Shown here one piece after another: positions 5,171 through 5,270 of a stretch of 5,270 bases of DNA. The stretch is from DASUTW01 sp035513995 (GTDB taxonomy: Bacteria; Actinomycetota; UBA4738; CALAEC01). The notes below the pieces were generated by a model that did no database searches, was not told the DNA's origin, and was given only the letters and a program-made list of their open reading frames with translations. The first letter of the stretch is position 1; every line of letters begins with the position of its first letter. The translations under genes were made by a program, and so were the position numbers. The stretch covers positions 1 through 5,270 of the forward strand of contig DATKBL010000150.1 of the NCBI GenBank assembly GCA_035513995.1. Direction: 5' to 3'.

Positions 5171-5172
5171 CG

Positions 5173-5270
5173 ATGGAAGAGCTCATCAGGATGGAGAAGG
5201 TGACGGCGGCCTACGGGCAGGACCCCGTGCTCGTCAACGTGGACCTCGCGGTGGCCCCGGGCGCGTTCGT
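5173..5270 (+). CDS. ABC transporter ATP-binding protein of the metal uptake system (ZnuC-like), 5' end only
   Basis: Only the first 32 codons are present, cut off by the window end. The start of the peptide, MEELIRMEKVTAAYGQDPVL, followed by V-VDLAVAPGAFV, matches the opening strands of ABC ATPases: first beta strand, the A-loop Tyr14 that stacks on adenine, and the PG-F turn leading to the Walker A motif just outside the window. GGGAG at 5163-5167, 5 bases before the ATG at 5173, overlaps the end of the lipoprotein gene. Only 2 bases separate the genes, so translation is probably coupled. Metal specificity is taken from the neighbour, not from this fragment. A second in-frame ATG at 5191 is possible but would remove the first strand. 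Confidence 0.85.
   Translation, partial: MEELIRMEKVTAAYGQDPVLVNVDLAVAPGAF

Noticed and set aside
1..5270. CRISPR arrays, tRNA/rRNA genes, insertion sequences or phage genes
   Set aside because: No regularly spaced repeats, tRNA-like clover-leaf with a TTC-A loop, rRNA stretches, or transposase or integrase motifs were seen on either strand.

Overview
The window reads like a chromosomal stretch of a high-GC actinobacterium. Third codon positions are almost always G or C. Two genes look leaderless, with a TANNNT box exactly 6 bases before the ATG. The mutase closely resembles the Streptomyces isobutyryl-CoA mutase large subunit, and the sigma factor is of the SigE-like ECF type common in that phylum. 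I cannot place it further; a deep or uncultured actinobacterial lineage is a guess. All genes lie on the + strand.

Layout: (1) Bases 1-177 are the 3' end of a secreted CAP/SCP-domain protein. (2) Bases 203-2793 form a two-gene unit: a MeaB-type G-protein chaperone overlapping by 4 bp the catalytic subunit of a B12-dependent acyl-CoA mutase. Substrate-pocket residues point to isobutyryl-CoA mutase (IcmA) rather than methylmalonyl-CoA mutase. The cobalamin-binding small subunit is not in the window. (3) Bases 2904-4110 hold an ECF sigma factor overlapping by 8 bp a gene for a single-pass membrane protein, probably its regulator, whose outer part resembles a protease-prodomain fold. The cassette has its own candidate promoter and a good terminator hairpin. 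(4) From 4169 to the end of the window is the start of a zinc/manganese ABC uptake operon: a TroA/ZnuA-like binding lipoprotein followed after 2 bp by the first 32 codons of the ATPase. A perfect 14-bp inverted repeat overlaps its promoter.

Functional picture: the G protein would load or protect the B12 cofactor of the mutase, which interconverts isobutyryl-CoA and n-butyryl-CoA (valine and fatty acid metabolism). The sigma/membrane-protein pair looks like a self-contained envelope-sensing switch. The metal transporter is probably repressed by a metal-responsive regulator acting at the inverted repeat. The three units appear to be transcribed independently. The least familiar parts are the sensor-like membrane protein and the compact control regions at 178-202 and 4089-4168; no wholly new system is evident.
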